DNA from: Cyanodermella asteris
Lineage: Eukaryota > Ascomycota > Lecanoromycetes > Ostropales > Stictidaceae
DNA: 64,000 bases
Assembly: GCA_900618795.1 (NCBI GenBank)
Contig: UYJD01000002.1
Span: 124,001 to 188,000, forward strand
Direction: 5' to 3'
Every line of letters starts with the position of its first letter. Position 1 is the stretch's first letter. The position numbers and the translations under genes are program-made. This document shows positions 1 to 12,459 of this stretch, piece by piece. Below the pieces are notes generated by a model. The model had not been told where the DNA came from. It was given only the letters and a program-made list of their open reading frames with translations, and made no database searches.

Positions 1-2864
1 GACGGGTCCTTCTTCGACGATGACGGTGTCGCCGTATGTGGCCTCGACGACGACGCCGCCACCACCGCCACTGCTTTCCACGACGACGACCTCGCCTGGC
101 TGGCCCGAATTGTCGATTATCACCGTCTGGCCGGATGCTGTCTCGTAGATCACGGGCTGTTGCTCATAAATCACGGGCTGCTGCTGGTAAATTACTGGCT
201 GAGGTTGAGCGTAGTAGGGTTGTCCTTGGTAGTACGGCTGCTGTTGTTGATAGTGGTGGTGATTTTGCGGTCGATTCCCTCCGCCGCCTCCGTTGCCCCT
301 TTCGTCTTTGCTGCCACCGAAGTTGAAGGTGGGGTTGAAGTTGATGTTTGGTTCGATGCCGAATTTGGATCCTCGACCACCGGACTGCGGTTGAGGAGAG
401 GTTGTTTGAGGATGCACTTGGCCCTGCGGCTGTGACTGTGGTTGCAGTGGTTGTGATGCGTTTTGGACAATTTGTTGCTGTAACTGGATCACCTGCGGTT
501 GCTGTGGTTGCTGCTGTTGAGGTTGACCCTGGACTTGCTGAACACCAGGAGCACTCGTCTGCGTTTGCACAGGTGGATGCTGTGTGTTTCCTTGGACACT
601 CTGCGGCTGCGGCGACTGTACCATCTGATGAACTTGCTGGGCAACTTGGACGGCAGCGCCGACTGTCTGAACAACCTGGCCGGCTTGCTGTAGGTGGTTC
701 CCACCATTTGGCTGTGGAGTCATGGGGCTTGGCTGAGAAGATATCGACGCTACACTCGGTCGGCCGTGCTGCTGCTGCATCGACTGTCCTCCAGTCGTCT
801 GTGGCATCATCGGACTCGGCTGAGAAGAGACTGATGCTGCACTCGGTCGACCCGGTTGCTGCTGCACTTGAACGACCTGTACCTGCGGGCCCTGCGGCGT
901 CTGCACGATACGTTGCACATACTGAATTGGCTGAGGCTGCTGACCAGCAACGGGTTGCGCAGTCTGGGGTTGTTGAGGAGCTTGCTGAACGACTTGGACA
1001 TTCTGTTGTGTCTGATTCGTCTGAAACTGCTGCTGTGGTGCCTGTTGGACGACTTGGACGTTCTGCTGCGTCGAAACCGTCTGGTTTTGCTGTTGTTGAG
1101 TCTGCTGGCCATGGTGACCGTGATGGGGTAGATGGTGGTGGTGATGCGAGTGATGTTGTTGATGACCCTGGCTGGTACCTTGCTGGTTGGCATGATGTGC
1201 CTGAGCGTTGTAGAAATCCTTGCCGACTCTGGCTACATCTTTACCGGCTTTTTGTACACCCTTGAACATCTTCTTGAGCTTCGCGCCAGTCTTGCCTGCG
1301 GATCCGCTGCTTGTGGTGGTTATTGTCGTTTCGACGGATTGAGCGGACGGTGCGATCGAGGGCGCTGACTGATAATGCTGTACGGGTGGTCTCTGAGCGG
1401 CTTGTTGCTGTGCTTGGCCCGTAAATTGTTGCTGGACCTGCTGGCTGTATTGCTGCATTTGTTGTGTTTGAAGCTGTGGCTGCTGTTGGAGTTGTGCTTG
1501 AGGCTGGGATGACATGGAAGCCCCTGAGACTGACGTTGTGTGAGCATGATGGCCGCTGCTTGGGGATTGAGGTGCTGGTAAGGGCGTGGATGTCTGCATC
1601 TGCACAGCTGGACTTGGAGCAACAGGCTGGCTTTGTTGTTGTTGTTGTTGGAACGGCGGATGCTGAACCTGTACACTTTGTGGGCGCTGTGGTTGCATCT
1701 GAGTTGTATGAGATTGGGGGGCCTGATAGGTTTGCATTTGCGGCTGTGAGTGCTGGGCCTGGGGATGCTGTAAACTTGGAGTCTGTGATGGTGTCATCGG
1801 GGATCCAGGTAGCTGAGCCACTGGCGAGCTAGCTTGCATCTCCGCAACGCCAAAATCTTGAGGACTGGGAGTATCGAACATGTGCTGGTTTGAGCCATGT
1901 TGAGTTTGATGTTGAGACTGGGCCTGCTGAAGGGTCACCGGCTGGGGGGCATGCAGAGAAGGCGAGGCACTGTGATGAGAGTTTGTCGAACCAGTGCTGA
2001 CTGGGCTTGGTCGAATTTCTGCTGTATTGACTTGGGCTGAAGGCTTCAATGGCGTGGGGCTTACACATTCAGGCGCTGGAAAGACAGTCTGCAGGTATTC
2101 CTTGATAACGGCCGTTGTTGGGGCCAGCATTTTGTGCCACTCACTCGAAACGGCCGAGACCACTGTACCATTCTTCCAGATGCTGAACCAGTGTCCTGGT
2201 TTCGTATTCGAGAGACTGAAGCTCTGAATTATTGTGAGTATAGTAGCTTAGAGAGACTAGACCTAGAACTTACCAGCAACTCATCTAGCGCTCCAGGTCG
2301 ACCATTCGGATGTACATGAAGTTCGCAAATTCGGTCAAAGTATGAATCCGTTTCCGTGGAGCAAGCGGTGAGATCGTAATAGTATTGACCTCCCTGTTTG
2401 ACAAGCAAGTAGCTTCCACCAGGTCCGAGAGCGAAAACTCGTGGAGGATTCGCCAACGGCCCTCCATCTTGCTGCAAGCTGTTGGCCACCGCTGGCACCA
2501 CGGCACCAGGATGATGTCCGTTCTTGTCCCAAGCAAAGTATTGACCATAAGGTCCAAACACGACGCGTACACTCGGTATATCACATCTGTATTTGGGGTA
2601 TTCACCTATCCATTGAACCAATGATGGTGACAGCCCTCGATGCTCGATTCCGACAAAATCATACTTGCCAACCTCAGCGGCCCGGTAGGTGACGAAATAT
2701 GCACCATTATCGGCAAAAGAGGCATGATATACCTCGGCGATCTTTGGCTGAGTGTTTTCCAGGCGTTGAGATACCGCGTCGGGCAGCGTCGAATGAAATC
2801 TCGTAGCAGGACAGTTGTAAAGATAGCCGTTCGGCGTGAAGGCGAAGAACGTCGTCGCCGCCAT
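1..2864 (-). CDS. Glutamine-rich, prion-like protein of unknown function (3' end outside window)
   Basis: Two exons are visible: 2864-2274 (197 codons from an ATG) and 2223 to beyond base 1. The intron 2273-2224 has a GTAAG donor, a CTCAC branch site and a CAG acceptor, and the frame continues exactly. The first ~240 residues are compact, with several Gly/Pro/aromatic motifs (FGPYGQYFAW, LGPGGSYLLVKQGGQYYYDL) that suggest repeated beta-strand blades. From about residue 250 the protein is low-complexity: Gln, Pro, Ser, Thr and His dominate, with a His-rich patch around 1130-1160 and Gln runs throughout. The stretch near base 1-150 turns Gly/Val-rich. More than 930 residues lie inside the window. 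I do not recognise a family. Q-rich composition fits phase-separating or transcription-related scaffolds, but that is inference. The reading frame has no stop over 2.2 kb, which supports it as real coding sequence. Confidence 0.8.
690..1075 (-). repeat. Internal tandem repeats in the Q-rich protein
   Basis: Read on the minus strand, the Q-rich exon holds two near-identical units of about 28 residues built on GRPSxASxSSQPSPM followed by Pro-Gln-Thr/Pro and Gly-Gly (plus-strand 705-866). Further upstream in the protein there are two copies of TQQNVQVVQQAPQQ (plus-strand about 970-1075). The copies differ by a few substitutions, so these are intragenic duplications of codons and not assembly duplicates. 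Confidence 0.75.
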
Positions 2865-4591
2865 GGCCGGTCAAGGTCAAGGTCAGTTCAAACACAACAC
2901 ATAGATAACATAGCAAAGCAGGCAGCGCGCAGAAGTAGATGGGATTGCCGGAAGGGGTATTCAGATGGCGCGGTAGGCTCGAGTCCATGGCCCGGCTAGA
3001 ACCAGCGAACGAAGCACGCTACGAGCGGAGTGGCGTGTTCTGCTACGAGGCTGCATCCTGTGAATGGGCAATTTCAGCGTGGCGTTGCGAGGCTCCATAT
3101 CAGCCTCGTCTGAGTATTCTGGCCTGTTGAAAGCGTCTTGCGCCCACCATGCCGAGATGGGTCGAAGCCGAAGGCGAGATAGCGGGTTCATGTTTGTTGG
3201 AACCCGAGCTCGCGTTACTCAATCTCGCGGAAAGCCGCACGGCGTGGTACACCGAGCAGCCTGGATGTGCTTGTCTGGAGTTTCAGCACAGGAGAACGCG
3301 TTCGTCCTGCCATCCTTTCTGCTCGCCTCAAAGCCTTGGAGGGGCTGAAGAAGGAACTTGCTGGCTCGGAACGAAGGTACGAATAAAAATGCCAAAAAGG
3401 AAAAGGTTATCGCCCACGGTACGTGGTGCCGACTGTAACAGCCACAACACTGCCGAAGCGAGAACCAGTCCGCGATGAAAGGATCTCACCCGAAGTCGTA
3501 GCACCGTAAGGGCCGGCTGAGTCAAGCATGATTGCACGAGAGCATATGAGTCTCCGTGAGGTTGATGAGTCCAGCCATCTGCTTGAAATTGATTTTCACC
3601 CATCGCCGCACTCACTAACCCACTCCCCGTCCAGCAGCAACAGGGGACAGAATAGCGGGGCAGTCCCCTAAGCAAGCATCCCCCGCGGGTCGGTGGTCGC
3701 CCCAAGCCTGTTCACACTTGCACCTCGTTTCGCAGTGACAGGGATTGAGCATGCATATGCATCCCAAACGACACTAGATGCCGTCTGCCAGTTAGCCCCG
3801 AAGGGCAGCACAGGCGAAGCCTAGTTATATACAACTACTCCCTCCTCTACGTCCGGGTGAATATCGCTTGCTTCATCGCAGCTTTCCCGGCACAGTTCCA
3901 GACGGGAGCTCTCACCGGAACAGTCGACGTCACCTAAGTACTTATGTGCACTGGCCTCGAGTCCACTTCAAACATGTGAAAGTCTTCCTTCCTTCTATAA
4001 TTACCTCGCATATTTGAGCAGCTTGTGAGGAGTGTACTGTATCGAGCCGCCAACCGATCTCTCGGACCCCGAAGTGCAGCATCATTACAAACCGGAGTGA
4101 ATTTGCGCCGTACGCGCCATGACTGGTCGCAGTCTAGACTCCATCTTGACAAGGAGAACACTTGAACCTCTTGCTGAACCATTTCTTACTCTGGCCAAGT
4201 CAACTTGGCTGACCAAGCTCCGTGGTCCATTTAGAGTGCCGGACTCGTGGTACAGGGATCCGATGGCTGCTCTTTCTGCAGTAGTGGAGCTTGCTCATTG
4301 GTCAGCGCGTGTCGCTGTGCCTCAAGATGCCTCGAAACGGACTGCATCGGTTGCATAAACGAATGCGATGAAATATGCGAAAGCCTGCTTGCTGGTGTTG
4401 CTGATGAGGGCATATATCTGAGTATTCCGACATGGTTCATGGTCAAGTTGCCTCATCACGCTTCTTTCATTAGCGATAATAGCCTGTGCTAGATACCCAA
4501 CCGTCGAGGTTCAAAGAAGCCTCTCTTATCTGTTTGACTTCTCCCTAATATTGTGTCCTTTTCAATCGCGTCTACTCTCAATACTTCCACA
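2865..4591. promoter_or_regulatory. Divergent intergenic region, 1.7 kb
   Basis: This lies between the ATG of the minus-strand Q-rich gene and the ATG of the plus-strand flavoprotein gene, so it must hold both promoters. Open frames here are short, start without ATG or have no continuation across plausible introns. A pyrimidine-rich stretch (TCTCTTATCTG... CTTCTCCC) sits just before 4592. No repeat or RNA gene was seen. Confidence 0.5.
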
Positions 4592-5794
4592 ATGTCATCC
4601 GATCGTGCAATCGTCCTTTTGGGCGCCAACCAAGCCGGCATCCCCATGGCCCACTACCTCCTCAAACACACCCTCCCCACCCTAAACTCCCTCTCCAAAT
4701 CGCACACCTACCGCCTCATCATCGTGTCTCCCAACACTGACTACTACTGGAAGTTAGGCTCCCCCGCCGCCATCGCCGGAACCAAAAACATCAAAACCGA
4801 ACACCTCACAAAGCCCATCTCCGAGATCCTCTCACAGTACCCGTCCAGCTCGTACGAGCACATCCTGGGCAAAGCAACTGGCGTGGACCCGACATCCAAG
4901 ACCGCCAGTATAGTCCTCAATACCAGCGAGACGACGAGTGTGAGTTATCATAGTCTGATCATTGCGACTGGAATGCATTACGATTCGCCGCTGTACACGA
5001 CGAACCATGGGAGCCACGCGCTGCAATCCGCACACGCGCAAGTTTTGCAGAACCTGCCGAGCGCAGAGACTATCGTCGTCGCCGGCGGTGGGCCCGTCGG
5101 CGTGGAAACGACCGGCGAACTCGCCTTCGCGTTTCCAAAGGCCTCCATCACGCTATATTCCGGGGGCACCCGCCTGCTCGAGCGCAGCGTCCCCGCAAAA
5201 GCCAGCGCTAGCGCCGAAAAGCAACTAAAAGCGCTCGGCGTGAAGATCATCCACGGCGTCAAGGTCGTGAGCGCTCACTCAGAAACCTCAGCACCGACCG
5301 GCGCGGCCGATCCCGCGACGTTGAATTTCGACGACGGCAGTCAAGTCGCCGCGGACGTGTACATCAAAGCGCTCGCCGGACGCAAGAACACCGATTTCCT
5401 ACCGCCTGAATGGCTTGACTCTAGGGGCAGCGTGAAAGCGGACCTCGACACGCTGCGCGTAAAGGCGCCGGGCGCGGAGAACGTATACGTCCTCGGCGAC
5501 GTGAACGAGCACAGCGATGGGCAGTTCCTGTGGGCTTCGGACGGAGTCAAGCCGGCTGCGTCGTCGGTGCTGCTCGATGTCTTGAGCGAGTTGGGGGCGA
5601 GCAAGCCGGCGCATAGGCAGCAGAAGCTGAGTACGTTGGGTGGCGTGATTGTGGTTCCGATTGCGAAGGGGGGTGTGGGGAGCATCAAGGGGTTCGGACC
5701 GCCGGCTTGGTTTGTGCATATGGCGAAGGGGAAGACTTATTTGGTGAATTTGATGGCGGATCAGGTTTCGGGCAAGGCGATGTTGAAGGCATAG
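4592..5794 (+). CDS. AIF/FSP1-like FAD-dependent pyridine nucleotide-disulfide oxidoreductase
   Basis: A single exon of 400 codons plus stop. The frame is open upstream to 4553 but only from a GTG; the first ATG is at 4592 and places the Rossmann motif where this family has it. The N-terminal FAD-binding motif is VLLGANQAG (GxNxxG variant), the NAD(P)H-binding motif is VVAGGGPVGVE near residue 160, and YVLGDVNEH near residue 310 is the C-terminal FAD contact. Length and order match AIFM2/FSP1-type proteins (AMID family), which reduce quinones with NAD(P)H. No mitochondrial leader or transmembrane segment is obvious. Known family members protect against lipid peroxidation or act in cell death; which applies here cannot be told. 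The upstream side faces a 1.7 kb divergent promoter. Confidence 0.85.
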   Translation: MSSDRAIVLLGANQAGIPMAHYLLKHTLPTLNSLSKSHTYRLIIVSPNTDYYWKLGSPAAIAGTKNIKTEHLTKPISEILSQYPSSSYEHILGKATGVDPTSKTASIVLNTSETTSVSYHSLIIATGMHYDSPLYTTNHGSHALQSAHAQVLQNLPSAETIVVAGGGPVGVETTGELAFAFPKASITLYSGGTRLLERSVPAKASASAEKQLKALGVKIIHGVKVVSAHSETSAPTGAADPATLNFDDGSQVAADVYIKALAGRKNTDFLPPEWLDSRGSVKADLDTLRVKAPGAENVYVLGDVNEHSDGQFLWASDGVKPAASSVLLDVLSELGASKPAHRQQKLSTLGGVIVVPIAKGGVGSIKGFGPPAWFVHMAKGKTYLVNLMADQVSGKAMLKA

Positions 5795-6127
5795 TCTTGT
5801 TGATTTCGTTTGCTGTGTTGGATCCGGGTCTGCACTTTGAAGGTAGCCAGTTTTGCGGATTGGTCGGGAAGTAACGTTCCGCTTGTTCGAGATAGACCTA
5901 CTTAAATCTCTGTCTACCATGTTCCTTTCCATCTTCAAACAGTCCAGAGTCCTTGCTCTATTCAAATCCTCATTTCATCGGTCATGTTCAGGAGTCACTA
6001 ATACGTATTGTCATGTTTTTTTATTGCCAGAGATGTACACAATTTTGGGATTCGAAGTATGAACGCCGAAGCGAATGTCCAGAGCCGAGCTCCCATCCGT
6101 CTCTCACAAGCCAAGCTTACCACTTTT

Positions 6128-8946
6128 TCACAACTTCAACAGAGCAATCGCTTGTGTGAAGACGTTGATGTTGTCCGAGTACTTGGCAACAACACTCTTG
6201 CCACCGTTCTGAACAACCATATTCGATGCGCCAACCGTGCTCAAGCAGTATGCGTTGAAGTTTGAGCCGCCTTCGACGTCGACCATGTTGGTCTGACAGT
6301 TCTCGCTGCCGCCTCTGTTGCTGCAGCCTAAAGTCCGAAAGTTAGCGCATTCACTTGCCAGAGAGCGTCTATCGGGGAATACTCACTTGTGCTGTAGTTG
6401 TTGAAGAATGAGTAGAAACCGCCGCCGTAAATGAAAATGCCGTTGCTGTTGACGCTCCTCAATCCCCAGGCATTAGCACAGTTGCCACTCTGTCCGGAGC
6501 AAGCGCTCGAGAAGTCAGGGTCCGACAGCGCCGAGTTGACGCTGAACGGCGCCGGCGCCTTGGGGACCGGCTGGTAGTATGGCGTCTCAGTCTGCAAATA
6601 TCCACCGTAGACGTTCTTGGTGTTGGCAAACTGGAACTGGTAGAAGACATTGTGCTCGACACCAACGCCGTTCAGCCAGACAGGGCCGTTTTGGGACTCG
6701 ACGAGCAGACCGCGGCCAGAGTAGACGGTGATCTGTGCATTGCCGTTGCCGTCTAGGTCGTGGTCGGCAGTCCACAGCCAGTTGTTCTCCATGAAGAGGT
6801 TGCTGGCGCCCTTGGTGATGTGCATGAGCATGTACGCGCCGATGCAGTTGGCGTTTCCGTTCGTGCTCGTCGGGCACTGGCCGAGTTGAAGGTTCGAGCC
6901 TGCAAAGCCACCGACACGAGCGTGAACGTCCCACATGCCTGAGGGTGACGACGAAGCAAGGTTCCACTCGATGAGCACCGCGCCGGCTTGGGCGCCCTGG
7001 GTGCTGACAATCATGTCTGACCACTCGACGATGCCGTTGGTGCCCGAGGAGGCGCCAACCTGTACGACGGGCTTCGGGTTGTTCATGTCGTTGAAGAAAG
7101 AGCCGGAGGAGAGGATCACGGCGGAGAGTGGTTCGCCGACGACCTTGGCCCCGGGGGGGATGACGATGGTCTTGGTGACTTTGTAGGTACCGGCGTCGAA
7201 GTATGTGACCTTACCAGCGGACGTGGCGCTGTTGAGAGCGTTCTGTACAGCGCTTGTGTCATCGGTGGAACCGTCACCCTTTGCGCCTTGAGATCGCACG
7301 CTGACGAATTGGGAGACGTCGAGGTTGTTGTACGACGGCTTGGAGCGGACGTAGTACTTGCTACCACTGAGAAGGGCAGACGGCCGGGAGTTGGCCGTCA
7401 GACCGCTGGAGAACTGGTTCGGTCCGCTGGGCGTGTACTTGTGGCCTTGACCCCAGGCATATATTGTGCCGGATCCTCCACCGAGAGCGGTGGCGCCGTT
7501 ATTCTGGACGGCAGTGCCGACACTGTTGAGGACAACATTCTCAAGAATGACACTGCCGGCGGTGGCGGGCGAAGAGCTTGTGGTCCAGGAGGTCTTGATT
7601 GCGGTCTGAGTGTTGGAAAAAGAGCTGTCGTAGACGACGATGGCGCCGACTTGCTGGTTGCTGACACCGCCAGCAGTGATGTCGATACCGGTACCGCAGT
7701 TGTTAATGTTGAGACCTATAGGCTGTCAGTCAATTGGTTCACCAAGTCCATCGGTACTGAGGTCGTTTACCTTGGTACGTGTAGCCCCAGTCCCAGTAAT
7801 GGGAGATGGCAGTCTGGCAACCGTTGAAGGTCAAGTTACGAGCAGTGAACTGCTGGTTACCAGTCGCCCAACCAATAGCGCCACCGTTAAAGACCAAGTC
7901 GCCAACGAAACCAGCAGAGCCCTCCTCAGTGAAGACACCCTGGTGTTTGGAGCTTGAGCCGCTAGCGAGGTTGAATATCAGGTTCTGCAGAGCTGTAGCC
8001 TGAGCAGTCGGCCAGTGCTGGTATCATTAGCTCAAAATTCGGAAAGATGCGGAGCTTGTTTTCTTACAACACCGGTGACCTGGATGTTGGCGGGAACAGC
8101 GCGGGTGTCAAACTGAAGGTTTCGGATTTGGCGGTAGAAGACGTTTGTCGAGCCCCAGTTCAGGCTGGAAGTAAAGTATGGGTCTGTCCGTGATCAGCGC
8201 CAAAAACACGTATGCGATCCACAAAGTAAACTGACCTCCGTCGATCATCCATCCTCCATTGCCATTATTGAAGCCGGACGAAGCCTTGATAGTCGGCATC
8301 GTGTTTGGATCACCGAGGATCATGGTGTGGTAGTAGTCGAAGATGGGAGAGGAAATGACGTAAGTACTGAATTTGCTGTTAGCAGTGTTTGTGGCTTTGC
8401 GTCTAATATACCTACCCAGCAGGGAAATAGACGACAGCCGGTGTCTTGGTGCTGCTAGAGCAGTCTCTTCCGCATCTATTACCAGCTGCAATGGCATTTT
8501 GAATAGCAGCCGTGTCGTCGGTCGAGCCATCACCTGTCTTGTGTGAGCCACGTTCCTCTCAGTGCTTTTCCGTTACGCTCACCCTTGGCACCGTAGTCCT
8601 TGACATTGCGGTAGACGCTGTAACCGCTTGGAGCCGTTGCAGAGATACCCCGGTGGGCAATGTTCTCGTACCTGTTCATGTCAGTACTCGAGCTTGATCT
8701 CGGTGCACGATTAGCCTACCAATAGCCTGATGCCTGGGCAGCATTGATCTTTGGTGGGTTGATAGGTGCTCCGGTGCTGTTCGTCTCGACCGTGCTGCCG
8801 TTCCGCTCTCCGATGAAAGCACCACGATCAGGATATGCTTGGAGAGCCATCTGTACAGCAGATTCAACCTCTGGAATGGGAAATTGCCTAGCAATGACAG
8901 CCGTCAAGGCCGGGGCCAATGCGGTCAAAGATTGGAGAAGCTTCAT
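6128..8946 (-). CDS. Secreted GH55 exo-beta-1,3-glucanase (pectate-lyase-like fold)
   Basis: Eight exons join in frame: 8946-8720, 8671-8583, 8533-8416, 8366-8236, 8183-8068, 8017-7771, 7715-6388 and 6328-6128, giving 818 residues. All introns are GT-AG and 49-64 nt. The protein starts with a signal-like MKLLQSLTALAPALTAVIA. It has the two GH55 beta-helix repeats, each opened by a Gly-Ala-Lys-Gly-Asp-Gly-Ser-Thr-Asp-Asp block (codons split near 8583-8533, and again near 7270), and the MIDGDPYF and NWGSTNVFYRQIRN motifs typical of the family. Length matches fungal GH55 enzymes (about 750-820 residues). Known members release glucose or gentiobiose from beta-1,3-glucan outside the cell, for wall remodelling or laminarin use. 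It stands alone, with about 2 kb of upstream DNA. Confidence 0.93.
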
Positions 8947-10902
8947 GATGGCGGAATCTAAGCTCGTAGTACAATGAATCAGGAGAGTGACAAAGAGAAA
9001 AGGAAGAGGAAATTTTCAAATGGGCTTCCTTGTGGCATATATGGTCACCAGCGAACGATTCCCCTCATGTCAGATGGTGAGATAATGCGGAGACAAGGCG
9101 ACCCTGTGGGCACACCCACTCAATCAAGCGGAATGACCGATCTCGTCCAACTCCAGCCTCCCTGCCCTCACCATGCAAGATGTTGGTGAAGGTGGGGGCA
9201 AACATTGCAGATACACGGGAGTCGAACTGATCGAAGCCTGGAAATGTCCGGCGAGTTGCCACAAAGAGAAAGTCGAGAGTAAGTGTGTACTACCGGAGCA
9301 CGGCACATGACGAAATAAAGTTGGAGAATTATGTCTCACTCCCGCAGTTGAGGGCCGAGTGGAGATCTGGAGGTTTGCAGATTGGGAGGGAGCCAGCGCA
9401 GAATGGTTCCCAGGAATGATTCGCATGCAGTCGGAGCAGATCACACAATAAGCCTAGCAGCTAGAAGGTGTTTGGAAAATCCTCTTGACTTGATCGAGGC
9501 TAGCAGCCTGGGGTAACGCCATGTCGCAGATCACCCGCCGGCCTGGGAGTAAGATTCTGATGGCGCGAACGGGGCACGCGGCCCACGGCCAAGGAGCACC
9601 GTCTGCTAAGGCATGGTTGTCAGTACCCACATGACTGACAGAAAGCGACATTAATCTGACAGAACTAGGAATACTCTCAGTCTAATCGCATGAACGCTTA
9701 GAAATGCAAACCGAGTGGAGCCCATTAGCTTGCAAGAGATAGACAGACAGGACAAGACTGGTTGGAGGGCGAACAAGAAAATTGATGTGCTGCAGAAGGG
9801 CGAAACTTACATTGGCCTTGGACGGGCATATGTCGCTAAAATGTTCCTGGCGAATCAACAGGCAGCGGGAATGGGCAGGGAACGAGGAGCGGCCTCGGTA
9901 GTCAAATAGGGTTGGGATGACAAGTCTGAATTGTCAATGCTCCGAAGGCAGCCCGCGTGGACGAGTCGTTCGTTCGCTGCGCCCAACTCCTCATGCAGTT
10001 CAGACGCAACGCCAGACGCAGATCACCGTTGGCACTCTAATCAAAGCGCACAGCCAGACGGCGCAAGTGTCCTCGTGATGCTCAAAAACCTCGCAAGCGC
10101 TGCAGACGTACTCAACTGGTGCCGTGCAAATGTAGCGTTCTCAGCGATGATTGTTGCAACTCTGCCGAACTGTGTTGTGCGTGAGATGGAAGATGTGGGC
10201 ATGGGGGGAGAGTTTTGTCACTCTTCTGCGGGGAAGCAAGAGTCGACCGAAGTTCGGCGTGGAGAACTGGGAGTGAGGGCTCGTTGGCCGGAGATGTCTT
10301 AATAACCATTGTCTCAGCCTGTACCAGATTTGCCCGTACCGAGAGAGAAAATCAATGAATGATGGGAGAGTTGTGTAATGGCAAAGAAGTAGATGACGAA
10401 CCGAGGACGTAAGAGACTGAGAGTATTCATGTTCAAAACACCCTTACGTCGATAAGGAACTGGCTTTTGACCTGACGTAGTTCGCCGCGGTCCAATTCTC
10501 GACAGCCACAGACTAACCATGCTCAACACTACAACATTACCCACCTTGCAAGATTGCTGAGCGGATTGCAGCTTTACAGCTGAGCAGACGATCAGGAATC
10601 GAGCGAGATCTTTGCTTCTATCTGTATCAATTATGATCATTAATCTATGCTGATTCGCTGACCTAATATCTTTATGCAAACTATCCCTGATCCAATTCTC
10701 CACACGGGAGGCGTTTCACACGAACCATAAATCCGAGATCAAACTTGACTTGACCTCCGTCAGATCGTCAGCTTCAATGCGAACGTCTTTAGCGCCATCA
10801 CCGGCCTGATCTCGCCGTAGCTGACTTTCTGAGACGTTGACCTCATCTCAAGCCATACACAGCTGAGTGATGTGGCCGCGGCAACTCTCGTTCATCCTCA
10901 AG
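8947..10902. other. Intergenic, 2 kb
   Basis: This is the upstream region of the GH55 gene and the downstream region of the acetyltransferase gene (both minus strand). Open frames are short and uncorrelated with splice signals. The longest (9931-10302 plus) begins with a non-ATG codon and has no recognisable protein character. I see no repeat, tRNA or transposon remnant. Confidence 0.5.
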
Positions 10903-12459
10903 CTATGTATTGCCCGCCAGCTCACCGATGTACCGTTCGAGAAGCCTGCAAACACCGCTCATGAACTTCTTCTCATCTGCGAGAGCAAGTTCTCCCCTCT
11001 GCCAGCTCAAGACGATGGTCATCTCGCCTCCCTTCTTCGTCACCACATTAGTATCAAAGCATCCCCCAGCAACATTTGCAGGTTGCGAGAACAGCATCGA
11101 CTTTACAGACCAAACATCGTCGTCGCGTCTCGGCGCGTCGAATGCTCCCAGATTGCTTAACTCGTAGCTTGCCTCCCGCGGCTGGCTGCTCCTACCGAGG
11201 GTCCAAGCACGCATGTCAGACACGTACTTTAGCAGCCCGATTGGCTGGTTGTGTAAGCGGTTCGCAGTCTCGGCCAGCCCATCAGTCGTCGTCTTCACTG
11301 CGCTCCAGACGGGATGTGTGCTGTCCCCGGTAGTCCAGCCGGCCCAGAAGTCATCAGTGGCGCGTGGGAAGATCTCGTAGAAGCCTGTAACGCACAGTGA
11401 CATGTCCTTGTCGCTGAGCTTGTCGACCATGTGTCGTATATTCACAGCTGACTGACAAACGAAGCATCCAGCCGGAGCATCAACGGGAAGAAGCTCAGTC
11501 AGGGCTCGGACTATCAGCTGGTGAAGCAATCCTGACATACGGCCTTGACGATTTCGACAAGCTTGAAGGAGTTTCTTCACTTGTTCTGCGGGAATCGACA
11601 TGACTTTGACGCCCGTCTTCAAGCCTTCCGCGGCTATGACACGTTTGCCTATCCAATGATCGCCAGCTTCCGGAATAGGTGAAGGACGGAATCCAAGCAA
11701 CTTTCCGATGAACTTTGGCAAGTATTGACCGAGTAGTGGTCCCAGAAGAAATGACCAGGAGATGGAGAGATGGGCAAGTTTCTCGAATGGCAGCAAGAAT
11801 GGCTTGGGGCAGGGCTTGGAGATGGCATCATCATCGAACGGGAGCATGTCCTTCTCGGCAAGATTAAGTCCTTCCAGCAGCGTCTTCGCAAAGGCTACGC
11901 CCGCCATTCCATCTCCGTGCGAATGATAGTAGCCCAAAATAACCAAAAAGCCCTGCTTATCGGAAGCATCGTCGCCACCCAGCTTGTAGGGGCGCACGAA
12001 AACCCGCCAGGGAGGAATCTTATCTCGCTCCTGCAACTCGGTATCGTTCCATTTCTCAACGACCGACTCCAATGCAGCTTCGTCCCGAATCTCGTCGACC
12101 TTGGCAAGTTGGACGTCAAGATGGTTGCAAATGACCAATTCTTCCGGTTTCGAGAACGAAGGGTACTGCGTAGCTTCGTCCAAGATGACGGCGCTTAGAA
12201 TTGGATGCTCGGAAATACAATATTTGACTGCCTTGCGCAAGGACGTTTCAACGTCGACAGTCGTACTGTTGGTCTCGTACACGCCGCCAACAAGTAAGGT
12301 TCGGTATAGGTCGAGCGATTGCCGAGCAATACAGCGAAGCTCATTCTGGCCTGTGCAGTGGTCAGATTGCGAGGATTGATGCGTCGAATCTGAACTGCTG
12401 GTCTAAGCACATCACTTACCAACAGCCCTACCAACGGCCCTAGCATCAACTGAGTACAT
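10903..12459 (-). CDS. Alcohol O-acetyltransferase-like protein (AATase family)
   Basis: Two exons, 12459-12420 and 12350-10903, join across a 69-nt GT-AG intron (GTAAG donor, CTGCACAG acceptor) to give 495 residues. The N-terminal QNELRCIARQSLDLYRTLLVGGVYE matches the opening of the fungal AATase/condensation-like family. HSHGDG (about residues 156-161) supplies the HxxxD catalytic motif shared by CoA-dependent acyltransferases, and SNLGAFDAP near the C-terminus corresponds to the conserved SNxG region. Known relatives (yeast Atf1/Atf2) make acetate esters or acetylate sterols; the acyl acceptor here is unknown. The frame is open upstream of the chosen ATG but holds no other ATG until a stop, so an additional 5' exon cannot be excluded. 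Confidence 0.8.

Noticed and set aside
348-1265. Long plus-strand frame opposite the Q-rich gene
   Set aside because: This is the antisense shadow of Gln codon runs (CAG/CAA read as CTG/TTG). The minus frame continues through a good splice from a compact N-terminal domain.
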